A stretch of DNA of 64,000 nt from Paenibacillus contaminans (GCF_003285015.1 NZ_QMFB01000021.1:62001-126000); one strand, 5' to 3'. Shown: positions 34,040 through 43,174, counted from the first letter of the stretch. Numbers and translations: made by a program. The notes: a model not told the origin generated them from the sequence alone.

Positions 34040-36139
34040 TTACTCCATCACGAATTCAAAGAGCCTGGCGCTATTTATGGACGGCATGGTTATCGTCAAT
34101 TTCCCGCATTCCCGATCCCAGTACCAGTCGCAGTCTTGTCGTTGCGGATATCCGCAGCGAATGGCAGTTGTCCTATGTTTAAACTCCGGCAACGGCAATT
34201 CAACGGTATCCTCATCGCTTTCCAGACGCCATACCGCCAAGTACGCTTTATCCTCGCAACGCAGCCCCAGACTTAGCCATGAATCTCCATACGAGGGCAG
34301 CCCTAGCGGCCAAAAAGGTAACCCGCCAGCCAAATCCTTTCGAATTTTCTTATAAAATTCCAATCCTTCCCGAATAAGCTCGAAACGATTCGCTGAAATT
34401 TCCGCCAAATGACCGCTCTGATGCACTCTCATCAACATGCAATTGACGAGGTTGAAAATGACTTCTTCCTCGGAGCCGTCCCTCAGCGGATAGGACCAAA
34501 CCGCACATTGCTCGGGGGTTAGCGCCGCCGGAGCTCCCGCAACAATCGCGGCATATTTGCGGTAGTCCGTCTGATCGCTGCTCGACTGGACGCTATGGCG
34601 GCTAAGCAGCGCATAATCTATACGCATTCCCCCGCTTGCGCAGTTTTCGATGACGAGCTTGGGATATCGCTCGAATACGTTGTCGAGCCATTGGAGATAG
34701 GCGCGATTATGCTGGAGAAGGCCGTCCCCGAAGCTGTCCGCGTTAATCTCGGTGCCGATCCCCGCGTTAATGTTGTAGTCCATTTTGATATAACCGATCC
34801 CATATTCCTTCACAAGCCGATCAATCACTTCATTCGCATACTTCACCACTTCGGGATTGCGGTAATCCAGCTGGTAGCGGCCATGATCGATCACCCGTTC
34901 TCCATGCCGAACGAAAAACCAGTCGTCGCTCACTTTGCTTGCAAGCGGACATCGCACCCCCATCACTTCAAGCTCCAGCCATAAACCCGGAACCATTCCC
35001 TTGCTCCGAATATAGTCCGTCACTTCCTTCAGACCGCCGGGGAATCGCACCTCTGAGGGCTGCCATGCTCCGACCGTATCCCACCAGCCCTCGTCCGCGT
35101 ACCAGCCTGCATCAATGCAGTAATATTCGCATCCCGCGCGCGCGGAAGCATCGACCAACGGCATAATTTTCTCCGTCGTAGGATCGGCAAACAAGCAGTT
35201 CATATAATCGTTGAAAATAACGGGCAGCCGTTCATTGTCCCGGTTGGGCCGCCTGATCGCCCGGCGGTAACGGGTCAATTCGCCGACAGCCTGTTCGAAG
35301 CCTCCTTCGACGATACCGACGCCAACCGGGACCGAATGAAACGATTCGCCCGGGGCAAGTTTTTTCCACCAATGGTTTTCATTTTCCGTCGGGCCGCTTA
35401 CCTGCAAGTAAAGGTGGTTCGCCGCGTCGCTGATTTCCCAGTGCCAGGAACCGTTGTGTTCGATTTGCCAGATTAAAGCGGTGCCCTGTTCGCTGTTCTC
35501 AAAACAGCCCATCGGGATCAGGCCGGCAGACGACCATGTTCCTGACGTGCTGTAAGAAAGCCGCTTCAGGGACGAAGCGTTCGCTTGCGTCAAACCGAGC
35601 TCCGGCATCGTATTGCTTCTCCACTGCATTTCGCCGTGCCACGTATTATGCGCGACATACAAGCGGCCTTGACGCTCCCAGCTCGAAGCCCCTCCCTTGG
35701 CGATACCGGTCAAAGCGAAGGAGGATACATATTCTAGCGCAACCGAGCCGGCGGAGCGATTCGTAATTTCAGTCCAGGCGCGCACGACCGGAATTTGGCT
35801 GAAAAATTGGTAGTGTGCCGTTACAAAAAGTCCTTCATCCTCCATGACGATTTCCAGCTTCCGGCCATGCGAATTGCGCCTGTCGTTATGTTTGACATAT
35901 TTCAAGCGACTGCCCGGCATTGTGCCGGTATATTTGGAGCCGTGATGATCGTCCTGATCCAGTCCGGTCATTTGAATTTCAACGATGCGAAATTTGCGCC
36001 GCACTTCTTCGGCCTCAAGCTCATGCACGGCCAACGGGAACGGTGAGAAATGCAGCAGCCGGACCTCCCTGCTTTCTGTCACTTCCGCTTCGAAATAAAG
36101 TCCGTTTTCATTGATGGAAATGTTGAGCAGCTCTTTCAT
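34040..36139 (-). CDS. Alpha-galactosidase, glycoside hydrolase family 36
   Basis: A 699-residue retaining alpha-galactosidase that removes terminal alpha-1,6-galactose from raffinose-type sugars or galactomannan fragments. There is an N-terminal beta-sandwich (about 1-300), then a catalytic barrel with CIDAGWYADEGWWD, the nucleophile Asp near 454 in GYIKMDYNIN, NCASGGMRID near 500, and the acid/base Asp near 522 in SSSDQTDYRKY. A C-terminal beta domain closes the protein. There is no signal peptide, so it acts inside the cell on imported sugars. The ATG follows AAGGAGG. It is the first gene of the minus-strand glycan locus; its promoter at 36245-36289 shares an element with that of the sugar-binding protein. 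Confidence 0.93.
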   Translation of the reverse strand: MKELLNISINENGLYFEAEVTESREVRLLHFSPFPLAVHELEAEEVRRKFRIVEIQMTGLDQDDHHGSKYTGTMPGSRLKYVKHNDRRNSHGRKLEIVMEDEGLFVTAHYQFFSQIPVVRAWTEITNRSAGSVALEYVSSFALTGIAKGGASSWERQGRLYVAHNTWHGEMQWRSNTMPELGLTQANASSLKRLSYSTSGTWSSAGLIPMGCFENSEQGTALIWQIEHNGSWHWEISDAANHLYLQVSGPTENENHWWKKLAPGESFHSVPVGVGIVEGGFEQAVGELTRYRRAIRRPNRDNERLPVIFNDYMNCLFADPTTEKIMPLVDASARAGCEYYCIDAGWYADEGWWDTVGAWQPSEVRFPGGLKEVTDYIRSKGMVPGLWLELEVMGVRCPLASKVSDDWFFVRHGERVIDHGRYQLDYRNPEVVKYANEVIDRLVKEYGIGYIKMDYNINAGIGTEINADSFGDGLLQHNRAYLQWLDNVFERYPKLVIENCASGGMRIDYALLSRHSVQSSSDQTDYRKYAAIVAGAPAALTPEQCAVWSYPLRDGSEEEVIFNLVNCMLMRVHQSGHLAEISANRFELIREGLEFYKKIRKDLAGGLPFWPLGLPSYGDSWLSLGLRCEDKAYLAVWRLESDEDTVELPLPEFKHRTTAIRCGYPQRQDCDWYWDRECGKLTITMPSINSARLFEFVME

Positions 36140-36244
36140 AAATCCTCCTTAAAAATTACAGCCGTTGCTGTCAATTCACATATTGCGTCGGGACGAGCAA
36201 TACACAAAACACTGGCACTCGTGTGCTGTACTTTCTTAAATATA

Positions 36245-36289
36245 ATTGTAGCAAGGACAGAAAGTAAGCGTTATCATATTTATGACTTG
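36245..36289 (-). promoter_or_regulatory. Promoter and shared control element of the alpha-galactosidase gene
   Basis: On the minus strand CAAGTCA (36289-36283), TAACGCTT (36273-36266) and TACAAT (36250-36245) recur in the order seen before the binding-protein gene. AGTAAGCGTTATCA on the plus strand (36263-36276) matches the CcpA cre consensus with one mismatch, so catabolite repression is likely. The element is part of the 398-base gap 36140-36537, which has no gene. Confidence 0.65.
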
Positions 36290-36365
36290 TTTTTATTTCC
36301 GCTGTCAGCGATTATCACTTTTTACCTTGGACTGCTTAGAGATCCCAAACTCGCTAATCGTTACA

Positions 36366-36405
36366 ATCGCCCTCTACCAAACCATCTCGGTTAGGTGAGG
36401 GCGAT
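36366..36405. other. Hairpin in the gap upstream of the alpha-galactosidase promoter
   Basis: ATCGCCCTC (36366-36374) pairs with GAGGGCGAT (36397-36405), and inner ACC/GGT pairs extend the stem. It has no adjacent upstream gene on either strand to terminate. Its role is unknown; it may insulate the divergent YhiN-type and alpha-galactosidase genes. Confidence 0.5.
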
Positions 36406-36537
36406 CTTCTTTAATTGTATACAGTTGCTTAATAACAAGCCCGCCGCCCCTCCTGCGGTGCAATAGAATATTTTACTTCCCTCCGCCGTTGCGCTAGAAT
36501 GGCGGTAAACGAACGTAACGGGTAAGGAGCACGCACA

Positions 36538-37806
36538 TTGAACACTAACGTAATCGTCATCGGGGGCGGCCCCTCCGGGTTAATGGCCGGTATTGCGGCG
36601 GCATCTCACGGCGCTGAGGTGCTGCTGATCGATAAGGGCGACAAGCTGGGGCGCAAGCTCGGCATTTCCGGCGGCGGCCGCTGCAACGTGACCAACGCCA
36701 AAGAAATTGACGAACTCATTAAGCATATCCCAGGTAACGGCCGGTTTCTTCACAGCGCTTTTGCGACGTTCAGCAACCGGGATATCATCCGTTTTTTCGA
36801 GGATCTCGGCATACGATTGAAGGAAGAAGACCGCGGCCGCATGTTTCCCGTTTCCGATCGGGCCAAAACGGTTGTGGACGCGCTGGTAGGCAAAGCGAGG
36901 AGCCTTGGCGTCTGCACGCGCGTCAATCATCCTGTGGCCGAAGTGCTTTACGGAGACGGGCGCGTGACCGGCATCCGCCTGCGCTCGGGCGAGACGATCG
37001 GCTGCGACGCCGTTATTATCGCCACAGGAGGCAAATCGGTGCCGCACACAGGCTCGGCGGGCGACGGCTATGCCTGGGCGGAAGCGGCCGGGCATACGAT
37101 CACGGAGCTTTATCCGACCGAGGTACCGCTCACCTCGCGTGAGCCGTGGATTCGCAGCAAGGAGCTGCAAGGCCTTAGCCTGCGTGACATCACGCTGTCG
37201 GTATGGAACGCCAAGGGCAAAAAGCTTATCGAGCACGAAGGCGACCTGCTGTTCACCCACTTCGGCCTTTCGGGACCGACGGCGCTGCGCTGCAGCCAGT
37301 TCGTCGTGAAGGCGCTGAAGCAATCCGGCGCGCCGTCCGTGAGGCTGACGATCGATCTGTTTCCGGACAAGCGCGCCGACGAGCTGTTCGCCGAGTCGCT
37401 GTCCCTTGCCAAAAGCGAGCCGAAAAAAGCGGTTCGGAACGTGCTCAAGGGATTGCTGCAGGAACGGCTTATCCCGCTCCTGCTAAGCAAAGCCGGGATA
37501 GACTCGGACATTACCTTCGACAACATTCCGAAGCAGCCTTGGGCCGAGCTTTCGAAGCTGCTTAAGGCTTTCCCGGTCGATGTGAACGGCACCCTCTCGA
37601 TCGAGGAAGCGTTCGTTACCGGAGGCGGCGTCAATCTGAAGGAAATCGATCCGGGCACGATGCAGTCGAAGCTGACGGATGGACTTTTTTTCTGCGGGGA
37701 AATACTCGATATTCACGGCTACACCGGCGGCTACAACATTACGGCGGCGTTCGTCACGGGGTACACGGCGGGCAAGCACGCTGCGGAGCTGCAGCATACG
37801 CACTAA
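36538..37806 (+). CDS. NAD(P)/FAD-dependent oxidoreductase, HI0933/YhiN family
   Basis: A 422-residue flavoprotein. It starts with the dinucleotide-binding motif VIVIGGGPSGLMAGIAA and the following LLIDKGDKLGRKLGISGGGRCNVTN, the hallmark of the HI0933 family. The second FAD contact is in VIIATGGKSVPHTGSAGDGY. The C-terminal DIHGYTGGYNITAAFVTGYTAG closes the FAD site. The physiological substrate of this family is unknown. The start is TTG at 36538, after GGTAAGGAG. It stands alone on the plus strand, divergent from the alpha-galactosidase gene. Confidence 0.92.
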   Translation: MNTNVIVIGGGPSGLMAGIAAASHGAEVLLIDKGDKLGRKLGISGGGRCNVTNAKEIDELIKHIPGNGRFLHSAFATFSNRDIIRFFEDLGIRLKEEDRGRMFPVSDRAKTVVDALVGKARSLGVCTRVNHPVAEVLYGDGRVTGIRLRSGETIGCDAVIIATGGKSVPHTGSAGDGYAWAEAAGHTITELYPTEVPLTSREPWIRSKELQGLSLRDITLSVWNAKGKKLIEHEGDLLFTHFGLSGPTALRCSQFVVKALKQSGAPSVRLTIDLFPDKRADELFAESLSLAKSEPKKAVRNVLKGLLQERLIPLLLSKAGIDSDITFDNIPKQPWAELSKLLKAFPVDVNGTLSIEEAFVTGGGVNLKEIDPGTMQSKLTDGLFFCGEILDIHGYTGGYNITAAFVTGYTAGKHAAELQHTH

Positions 37807-38013
37807 TCGATGCCTTACGGTTTCTCCGCCGTTTTCCTGTCGGCTATGAGGCCGAAGCTTGGTTGTAACCTAGAACGGCCTTTCACCGGCTCGGTGCGGC
37901 TAGCTTACGTCAATTAGACGGAGGATGTCTCGATCCAGCCGCAGCTTCAGACGAGTACCCCTCCCATTGATGACTAGCATTCTGGAGAGAAGTAATGAGG
38001 AAAAACTCACTAT

Positions 38014-38191
38014 CAGTGAGGCAAACCTCACTGTTTCTCGCCTAAGACGCTTGTTCCGGATGGTTAGTGAGGGAAACGAAACGAATAGTTAGGAAAAGCT
38101 CATTATTCGTTTCCCTTATTAGTCGGCAAGAATGGACCTTTTACCGGTTGAATAGTGAGTTCTGCCTTATTAACAGTGAGGTTTTCCTCAC
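38014..38191. repeat. Cluster of short hairpins built on GTGAGG / CCTCAC
   Basis: Within the 548-base gene-free gap 37807-38354 there are three hairpins: CAGTGAGG-CAAA-CCTCACTG at 38014-38033, a bulged stem GGGAAACGAA / TTCGTTTCCC spanning 38071-38115, and GTGAGG-TTTT-CCTCAC at 38177-38191. A further half-site TGAGGAAAAACTCA lies just before the first. The loops are short and the arms alike, so this looks like a mosaic of small palindromic elements. I see no coding region in the gap. Confidence 0.65.
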
Positions 38192-38296
38192 AAGTACATT
38201 GACCGCTTGATTCCAAGGTTTGCTGCTCGACTTGTCGTGGAATCCGTACGACGAGAAGCTCCTCGCCGCTGCCGCGATTCCTTTCCGAATGGCTCG

Positions 38297-38336
38297 AAGG
38301 CACAGACCGCCAAGCTCCCTTAGCGATCTGTGCCTT
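38297..38336. terminator. Hairpin at the end of the sigma factor/ABC operon
   Basis: AAGGCACAGA pairs with TCTGTGCCTT, with a partly paired 20-base loop. It lies 18 bases after the stop of the minus-strand ATPase gene. No T run follows on the minus strand, so it is only a likely terminator. Confidence 0.5.
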
Positions 38337-38354
38337 TATCAGCAAGCTGCCCCT

Positions 38355-39050
38355 CTACTGCTTCGCAAATTGAGCCGTTATCCCGTCCTCGATGTCTCCG
38401 GCCTCGTAATCGCCTGCAAGCAAGCCTTCCTTCAGCACGAGCATCCGATCATAAAAGCCCGTCGCCATCTGTTCGACGAAGTGGCTCGCGACGACCACGA
38501 CGGCATTCTCCGCATAGTCGGAAAGAAACGCCAGCAGCTCGTTTCGCCGCTCCATATCCAGCCCGACGAACGGCTCGTCGAGCATAACGAACGACGGGTC
38601 GCCCAGAAAGGCTTGAGCGATCATCGCCGTCCGCCGGTAACCCACCGATTCATGCTTCAGCTTCCGGTGCAGCATGCGCTCTATCCCGAACGCAGCGCAA
38701 ACGCGCTCGATCTCCGCGTCCGTCCGTTCCCTCGCAATGCCCTTCAATCCGGCGATATAGGCCAGATACGCTTGCAGCGTCATATCGTCGTAAAGCGCAA
38801 TGTCCTGCGGCACGTAGCCGAGAGACATGCGGGCTTCCAGCTGCGTAAGCCGAATCCCTTCCAGCTCCATATGAAGATTGGCGTCGGGAATCTGATAAAT
38901 GCGGCAAATCGCCTTGAGCAGCGTGCTTTTGCCCGCTCCGTTATGCCCCGCAATGCCCGTCAAGCCTCTGCCGAGCTGCAAATCGACGGGACCCAGCCGC
39001 AAAACTCCTTGACGGTCGCGAACGACCGCTCCCCGCAAACGAATGATCAT
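38355..39050 (-). CDS. ABC transporter ATP-binding protein with degenerate signature motif
   Basis: A 231-residue ATPase. Walker A is GIAGHNGAGKST, Walker B is FVMLDEPFVGLD and the H loop is VVASHFVEQM. The ABC signature, normally LSGGQ, reads HESVGYRRTAMIAQA, which is unusual. It is the last gene of the operon, and its ATG overlaps the end of the preceding membrane-protein gene, with which it probably forms an exporter. The weak signature may mean slow ATPase activity or pairing with another ATPase. Confidence 0.88.
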   Translation of the reverse strand: MIIRLRGAVVRDRQGVLRLGPVDLQLGRGLTGIAGHNGAGKSTLLKAICRIYQIPDANLHMELEGIRLTQLEARMSLGYVPQDIALYDDMTLQAYLAYIAGLKGIARERTDAEIERVCAAFGIERMLHRKLKHESVGYRRTAMIAQAFLGDPSFVMLDEPFVGLDMERRNELLAFLSDYAENAVVVVASHFVEQMATGFYDRMLVLKEGLLAGDYEAGDIEDGITAQFAKQ

Positions 39051-39934
39051 CCCGTCACCCTTTCCGGTACGCGAAGCTTCGCCGATTTATGCCAGGCAAG
39101 CAGGCACAAGACGACAATCAGACCAAAGCCGATCAGCTTGCTCGCCAGCCAGTCCGGGTACGCCTCGCCGCTGAATATATACAGCATACCTAGCCGTTCG
39201 TTCAGTATAAGCTGAACGGCCCAGACGAATACCGACATGAGCAGCCCGCTTAGGATGCCGTAGTACAACATGACGACAAGCGCGGCAAGACTGGATACGC
39301 CCAGCGGAATCAGCCAGCTTGCGATAAAGGCGCCGACATCGGCCGGATGCTTCGCGAGCAAGGATACAAGCGTAGTCAGTACGACATCGTAGGCAACGAT
39401 CAGCGTCAGCCTGCCGAATACAAGCTGAATAGGCGAAACGGGCATGCTAAGCTCCAGCTCGAACATCGGCGTTCCGAACGAACGGAATACATAACACACG
39501 CTTAAAGCGGCAAGCAGCGGCGCAACGAACACAAGCGGCTGAGCAGCGTTTATTTCGCCGAATAACGCCCCCAGCAACCCGCCGATCACCACAATTGCCG
39601 CGGAAACGACCCAGAACGGCCACGCGAATAATCGAATTTGCGGACGAAGCCAGCTCAGCAGATGAACGAGCAGCCCCATTTCGGACAGCTTGCGTCGTTT
39701 CCGTCCCGCTGCAGCCTGACGCCCTTCTTCCCACCGTGCGCTAAGCGCCGCCGCAAGCCGCTTCGTATCGTCCGCCTTGGGGGGCTCCACGGTAAATCTG
39801 GAAAGCCCTTCGACTAATCGGTTCATTTGCTCCGGCGTGAGCGATTCCCGCCTTTCTTCGCTTCCATCGTTTAATTCTTCCCATAGCTCCCTCTCCTTGG
39901 ACGAACGGGTCGGATTGCCGTTTTTTCCATTCAT
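39047..39934 (-). CDS. Membrane protein after the sigma factor: ABC-2 permease-like with anti-sigma-like N-terminus
   Basis: A 295-residue protein. The first ~100 residues are soluble and charged (LTPEQMNRLVEGLSRF, DTKRLAAALSARW) and the rest holds about six membrane segments. Its start ATG overlaps the sigma factor stop (ATGA), the classic position of an anti-sigma factor. The membrane part and the overlapping ATPase gene downstream instead suggest a transporter permease. It may do both: hold the sigma factor at the membrane and form a transporter with the ATPase. No zinc-binding HxxxCxxC motif of ZAS-type anti-sigma factors is visible. Confidence 0.75.
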   Translation of the reverse strand: MNGKNGNPTRSSKERELWEELNDGSEERRESLTPEQMNRLVEGLSRFTVEPPKADDTKRLAAALSARWEEGRQAAAGRKRRKLSEMGLLVHLLSWLRPQIRLFAWPFWVVSAAIVVIGGLLGALFGEINAAQPLVFVAPLLAALSVCYVFRSFGTPMFELELSMPVSPIQLVFGRLTLIVAYDVVLTTLVSLLAKHPADVGAFIASWLIPLGVSSLAALVVMLYYGILSGLLMSVFVWAVQLILNERLGMLYIFSGEAYPDWLASKLIGFGLIVVLCLLAWHKSAKLRVPERVTG

Positions 39935-40542
39935 GCATATCCCCCCTTTCCTTTGGTCCGTGCCTGGCGGTTCATCCCGCCCGATTGGCCGGCGTCTTCC
40001 CCGTACCGGTCGGCCAGCAGCCTGTGCAGCTCCGACAAGCACTGGTACAGCCGCGATTTGACGGTGCCCAGCGGAATGTCCAGCACGCCGGCGATTTCCT
40101 CCAGCTTCAGCTCCTGGTAAAAGCGCAGCACGATCAAATTCCTTTTTTCCGGAGCGAGCCGACCGATTGCCGCAATGACCGCCTCGCGATCCGTCTGCTT
40201 CTCGAAGATGGAGGCCACAGAATGGTCGGACGGTAAATCCCGCAGCGCCTCGTCGTTGACCCATTCATATCGGTAAGACGGCTTGCGCCACAAATCCCGG
40301 CAAAGATTAGCCGCGATTTTGTATATCCACGGCCGGAACGAATCCGGCAGCCTCCCTTTGCGAACGTATTCGATTACCCTGATGAAGCATTCTTGCGTCA
40401 AATCCTCGGCTAACGAGGGCGAACCGAGCATCCGGTACAGATACGTATAAATCGGGACGTGATACCGGTTCACGATATTTTCCAAAGCCGCCGCATTTCC
40501 GTTCAGCAGCTCCCGCAGCAATTGTTCGTCGCTTACTGGCAA
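39931..40542 (-). CDS. ECF-type RNA polymerase sigma factor
   Basis: A 203-residue extracytoplasmic-function sigma factor. Region 2 is seen in NRYHVPIYTYLYRMLGSPSLAEDLTQECFIRVIEYV (given in part; the DLTQECF motif is diagnostic) and FRPWIYKIAANLCRDLWRK. Region 4 is LAPEKRNLIVLRFYQELKLEE followed by the helix-turn-helix IAGVLDIPLGTVKSRLYQCL. A ~25-residue polar tail follows. The start is TTG at 40542, eight bases after AAAGGAGG. It lies in the middle of a six-gene operon of membrane and ABC proteins, which it may autoregulate in response to envelope stress. Confidence 0.93.
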   Translation of the reverse strand: MPVSDEQLLRELLNGNAAALENIVNRYHVPIYTYLYRMLGSPSLAEDLTQECFIRVIEYVRKGRLPDSFRPWIYKIAANLCRDLWRKPSYRYEWVNDEALRDLPSDHSVASIFEKQTDREAVIAAIGRLAPEKRNLIVLRFYQELKLEEIAGVLDIPLGTVKSRLYQCLSELHRLLADRYGEDAGQSGGMNRQARTKGKGGYA

Positions 40543-40572
40543 CCTTCGCGCCTCCTTTCGACCCGAAACCGG

Positions 40573-41238
40573 CTATTTCATAAAATGCCGCTTATATCGG
40601 AAAACGGCGAAGCTGGCCGCACATACGGCGATCGTCATCAAGATAAGCAGCGAGCGGTTCCAGACAACATCCCCCTCAGCCCCCCCATATGGAAATGTCG
40701 CCATAAACAAATACAGCTTTTGCGTCACCATCCCGCGCGACAAGCTCTCCGTAGCCCAGTAAAATAGGCCCGCCGCTATGCCTACCGCATCTTTTCTGCC
40801 GATTAGCGCCGCAAGCAGCGTCAAATGGCCGAGCCAGAGCGAGGGAACCAGCGTTTGTAACGTAACGGTTCGCCAATCGAGACCGACAACCGCCAAATCG
40901 ATAGCCGCTAGCGAGACGTAATAGACGGCAAGCAGCAGCAGCAAACCGATCGCCCATTTTTCGGCGAGCAGCCGCCAGCCGCGGACCGGCAATGAAAACA
41001 ACCATTTCAATACGCCTTCCTCCAACTCCTCCGCGGCAAGCTGGGAAAACCAGAACACGGCGACGAGCGGAAATCCGATTTCATAAATCGCCAGAATGTG
41101 CGAAGGCGTAACGGCCTCCACAATCCCAAGCGGCTTAAGAAGACAAGCTGCCGTCAACAGCAGCAGGGCGAACAGCAGAGCGCCGTATGATATGCCCGTA
41201 CAAACGATTTTCAAATGGATGCGTATTCGCTGCGGCAT
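40573..41238 (-). CDS. ABC-2 type permease-like membrane protein
   Basis: A 221-residue protein with about six membrane helices. The segment AAEELEEGVLKWLFSLPVRGWRLLAEKW (in part) is the cytoplasmic coupling region typical of ABC-2 permeases, with a Glu-rich stretch followed by L-x-x-P-V-x-R. The ATG follows AAAGGAG. It lies 73 bases after the large permease/M1-like gene and 30 bases before the sigma factor, so it is likely a second membrane subunit of the exporter driven by the ATPase at 43167. Confidence 0.85.
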   Translation of the reverse strand: MPQRIRIHLKIVCTGISYGALLFALLLLTAACLLKPLGIVEAVTPSHILAIYEIGFPLVAVFWFSQLAAEELEEGVLKWLFSLPVRGWRLLAEKWAIGLLLLLAVYYVSLAAIDLAVVGLDWRTVTLQTLVPSLWLGHLTLLAALIGRKDAVGIAAGLFYWATESLSRGMVTQKLYLFMATFPYGGAEGDVVWNRSLLILMTIAVCAASFAVFRYKRHFMK

Positions 41239-41311
41239 GATTATCGTACTCCTTTCGTTAGCCCAGTTCCTTGATCCGGGAGCGCCGGCCGTTCACAGCA
41301 AGTTCAGGGCG

Positions 41312-43174
41312 TCATTTACGTACGTTCTCTACTCCTTCAAGCTGATCAAGGTACGAGGTGTAATCATAGGAGAATATTTCTTTCAATTGGGCTTCTTCAT
41401 GCCTATAAAGGAAAAGATTGCTTTTGACCGTCATCATCCCGCCAAGGTTCCGCCCGTCTCCGTAACCGTCAACGAGGTCGTACGGCATCATCGTGAGCGA
41501 ACCCGCCCGCATGATTTTACGCTCTTCATCGGCCGCCGAGACGACCTCCTCCAAAATCGGCAGCAGTTCTTTAACCGCCCTTTCGTCGGTTAACCCGCCT
41601 ACGATCACCCTAAGCTTCGGTGCCTCCGTATCCGCAACGATCTCTTTCAGCGCCCCGCCGAGCAGCGTGATTCCGTCGGTTTGCCGGCCTTCGAACGTGA
41701 CGGTTTGCCTTCCTCCCTTAACCGTCCGTCCGGTCGTTTCCGCATTGCTGAACAAGTTCAACGAATTCGGGAAATCTACCGTCAGCTTATAGTCGGACAG
41801 CCCTACAGCCGGATAAACCTCCTGCAGCTTGACGGGGCTGCCGCGCTTTTCATCCTGAACGCGAAGCAGCCTGTGACTGCCCGGAAGCGGATACCAGCCA
41901 TACTGGCCGGGCAAAAATACGCGATCCTCCCGTACCATATGAACCGGAACGATCATATTCCCGGGGTTATTGCCATACGGATGAAACACCCGCCAATCGT
42001 CGACAACGCCGCTATAAGTAAGCGTCAGCTTGACCTCTTGCTTGCCGCCGGACTGCCCAAGGTCAAGCCTGACGAGAGAGCCCTCCCGGCGAAAAGATAC
42101 ACCCTTCCCGTCCGCTTCCGCCGATTCGATCTTAAAGGTATCCCTAAGCGTGAACGTTAGCTCCTCAGGCGTTTCATTCGGCGGCAGCCCGACATCCAGC
42201 CCGGCCGTTATCCCGACCGCCGAGCCGTTATACGTCAGCTTCAAGTCGTAGCGGCTGACGCTGAACGCAGGCGCCTGCTCCATCTGTTGGGAAGCCGTCT
42301 CCTGCTGCCGTTCCAGCTCGCGAAATGCCTCTGCTCGTTCTCCGCGGACGGCGGCATAGCCTGCAAGCGCCGATAAAGCGAGTACAGCCGTTACGCCGAG
42401 CAGGCCGTAGCAGCGGAGCCTGGAGAACGGCTCTCTGCGCCTGCGTTTTTCCGCAAGCCACACGATAAACAAAACAAGCAATGTAAGCAAAGCATACATA
42501 CTACGATGAAGCCATAACGTGCGGTCGTTCAGAAATCCCCACAGGTCATTGTAGAAGCCCATCGACTTATGATCGAAAAGCATAAAGTTGAATAAAGCGT
42601 TCAAAGGGGCGGGAAGGCGGGAATCGATGACCAGCAGCATCAAATACACATGGACGAACCATACCGCGAAACCAAGCACGTATCCGATACGTCCGCTTAC
42701 CAGCGTGCCCAGTGCCCAGCCGAGCGCAACCGCGTATACCATTCCCGCGGCCAACGGCGCCATGACCAGCAAACTGCGCCCAAGCCCGACGCTCTCCTCC
42801 AAGCGAAACGCAGACATCGCGAGCAATAACCCCGAGGAAACGAGGCCGAGCAGCACGAAAGGGACGGCCGTAACCGTAAAACGGACAGAGAGCAGCTTAC
42901 CGCTCCGGTAAGGCAAGCTGCCAAGCAGCCGGTTCGTCCCCAGAGCCGTATCTCTTCTGGCCCCGTGAATGCCCGCCAGCAGCGTCAGAATCGATATCGG
43001 CATGCTGTATAAAAAGCCGAATTGGTGAATCAAATAGCCGTAGTCGAAAATATCGTCGTTTATCGAATAAACCAGCCATCCGTGCCCGGCTCCGAGGAGA
43101 AGCAGCACCCATAGGAAAGGCCCGCGAAGCATCAGCTTCCATTCCGTACGCCAGTACACCGCCCACTCACTCAT
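41312..43174 (-). CDS. ABC-2 permease fused to an M1 aminopeptidase-like extracytoplasmic domain lacking the zinc site
   Basis: A 620-residue protein. About residues 1-290 hold six to eight membrane helices of an ABC-2 permease, with the coupling region GIHGARRDTALGTNRLLGSLP. After a last helix near 265-285 (LGVTAVLALSALAGYAAV), an extracytoplasmic region follows whose beta-rich first half (YDLKLTYNGSAVGITAGLDV, FLPGQYGWYPLPGSH) resembles the N-terminal domain of M1 peptidases. The protein stops before any HExxH zinc motif, so it is either truncated or a substrate-binding version. The ATG at 43174 overlaps the upstream ATPase gene by eight bases, as in coupled transporter pairs. Confidence 0.8.
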   Translation of the reverse strand: MSEWAVYWRTEWKLMLRGPFLWVLLLLGAGHGWLVYSINDDIFDYGYLIHQFGFLYSMPISILTLLAGIHGARRDTALGTNRLLGSLPYRSGKLLSVRFTVTAVPFVLLGLVSSGLLLAMSAFRLEESVGLGRSLLVMAPLAAGMVYAVALGWALGTLVSGRIGYVLGFAVWFVHVYLMLLVIDSRLPAPLNALFNFMLFDHKSMGFYNDLWGFLNDRTLWLHRSMYALLTLLVLFIVWLAEKRRRREPFSRLRCYGLLGVTAVLALSALAGYAAVRGERAEAFRELERQQETASQQMEQAPAFSVSRYDLKLTYNGSAVGITAGLDVGLPPNETPEELTFTLRDTFKIESAEADGKGVSFRREGSLVRLDLGQSGGKQEVKLTLTYSGVVDDWRVFHPYGNNPGNMIVPVHMVREDRVFLPGQYGWYPLPGSHRLLRVQDEKRGSPVKLQEVYPAVGLSDYKLTVDFPNSLNLFSNAETTGRTVKGGRQTVTFEGRQTDGITLLGGALKEIVADTEAPKLRVIVGGLTDERAVKELLPILEEVVSAADEERKIMRAGSLTMMPYDLVDGYGDGRNLGGMMTVKSNLFLYRHEEAQLKEIFSYDYTSYLDQLEGVENVRK

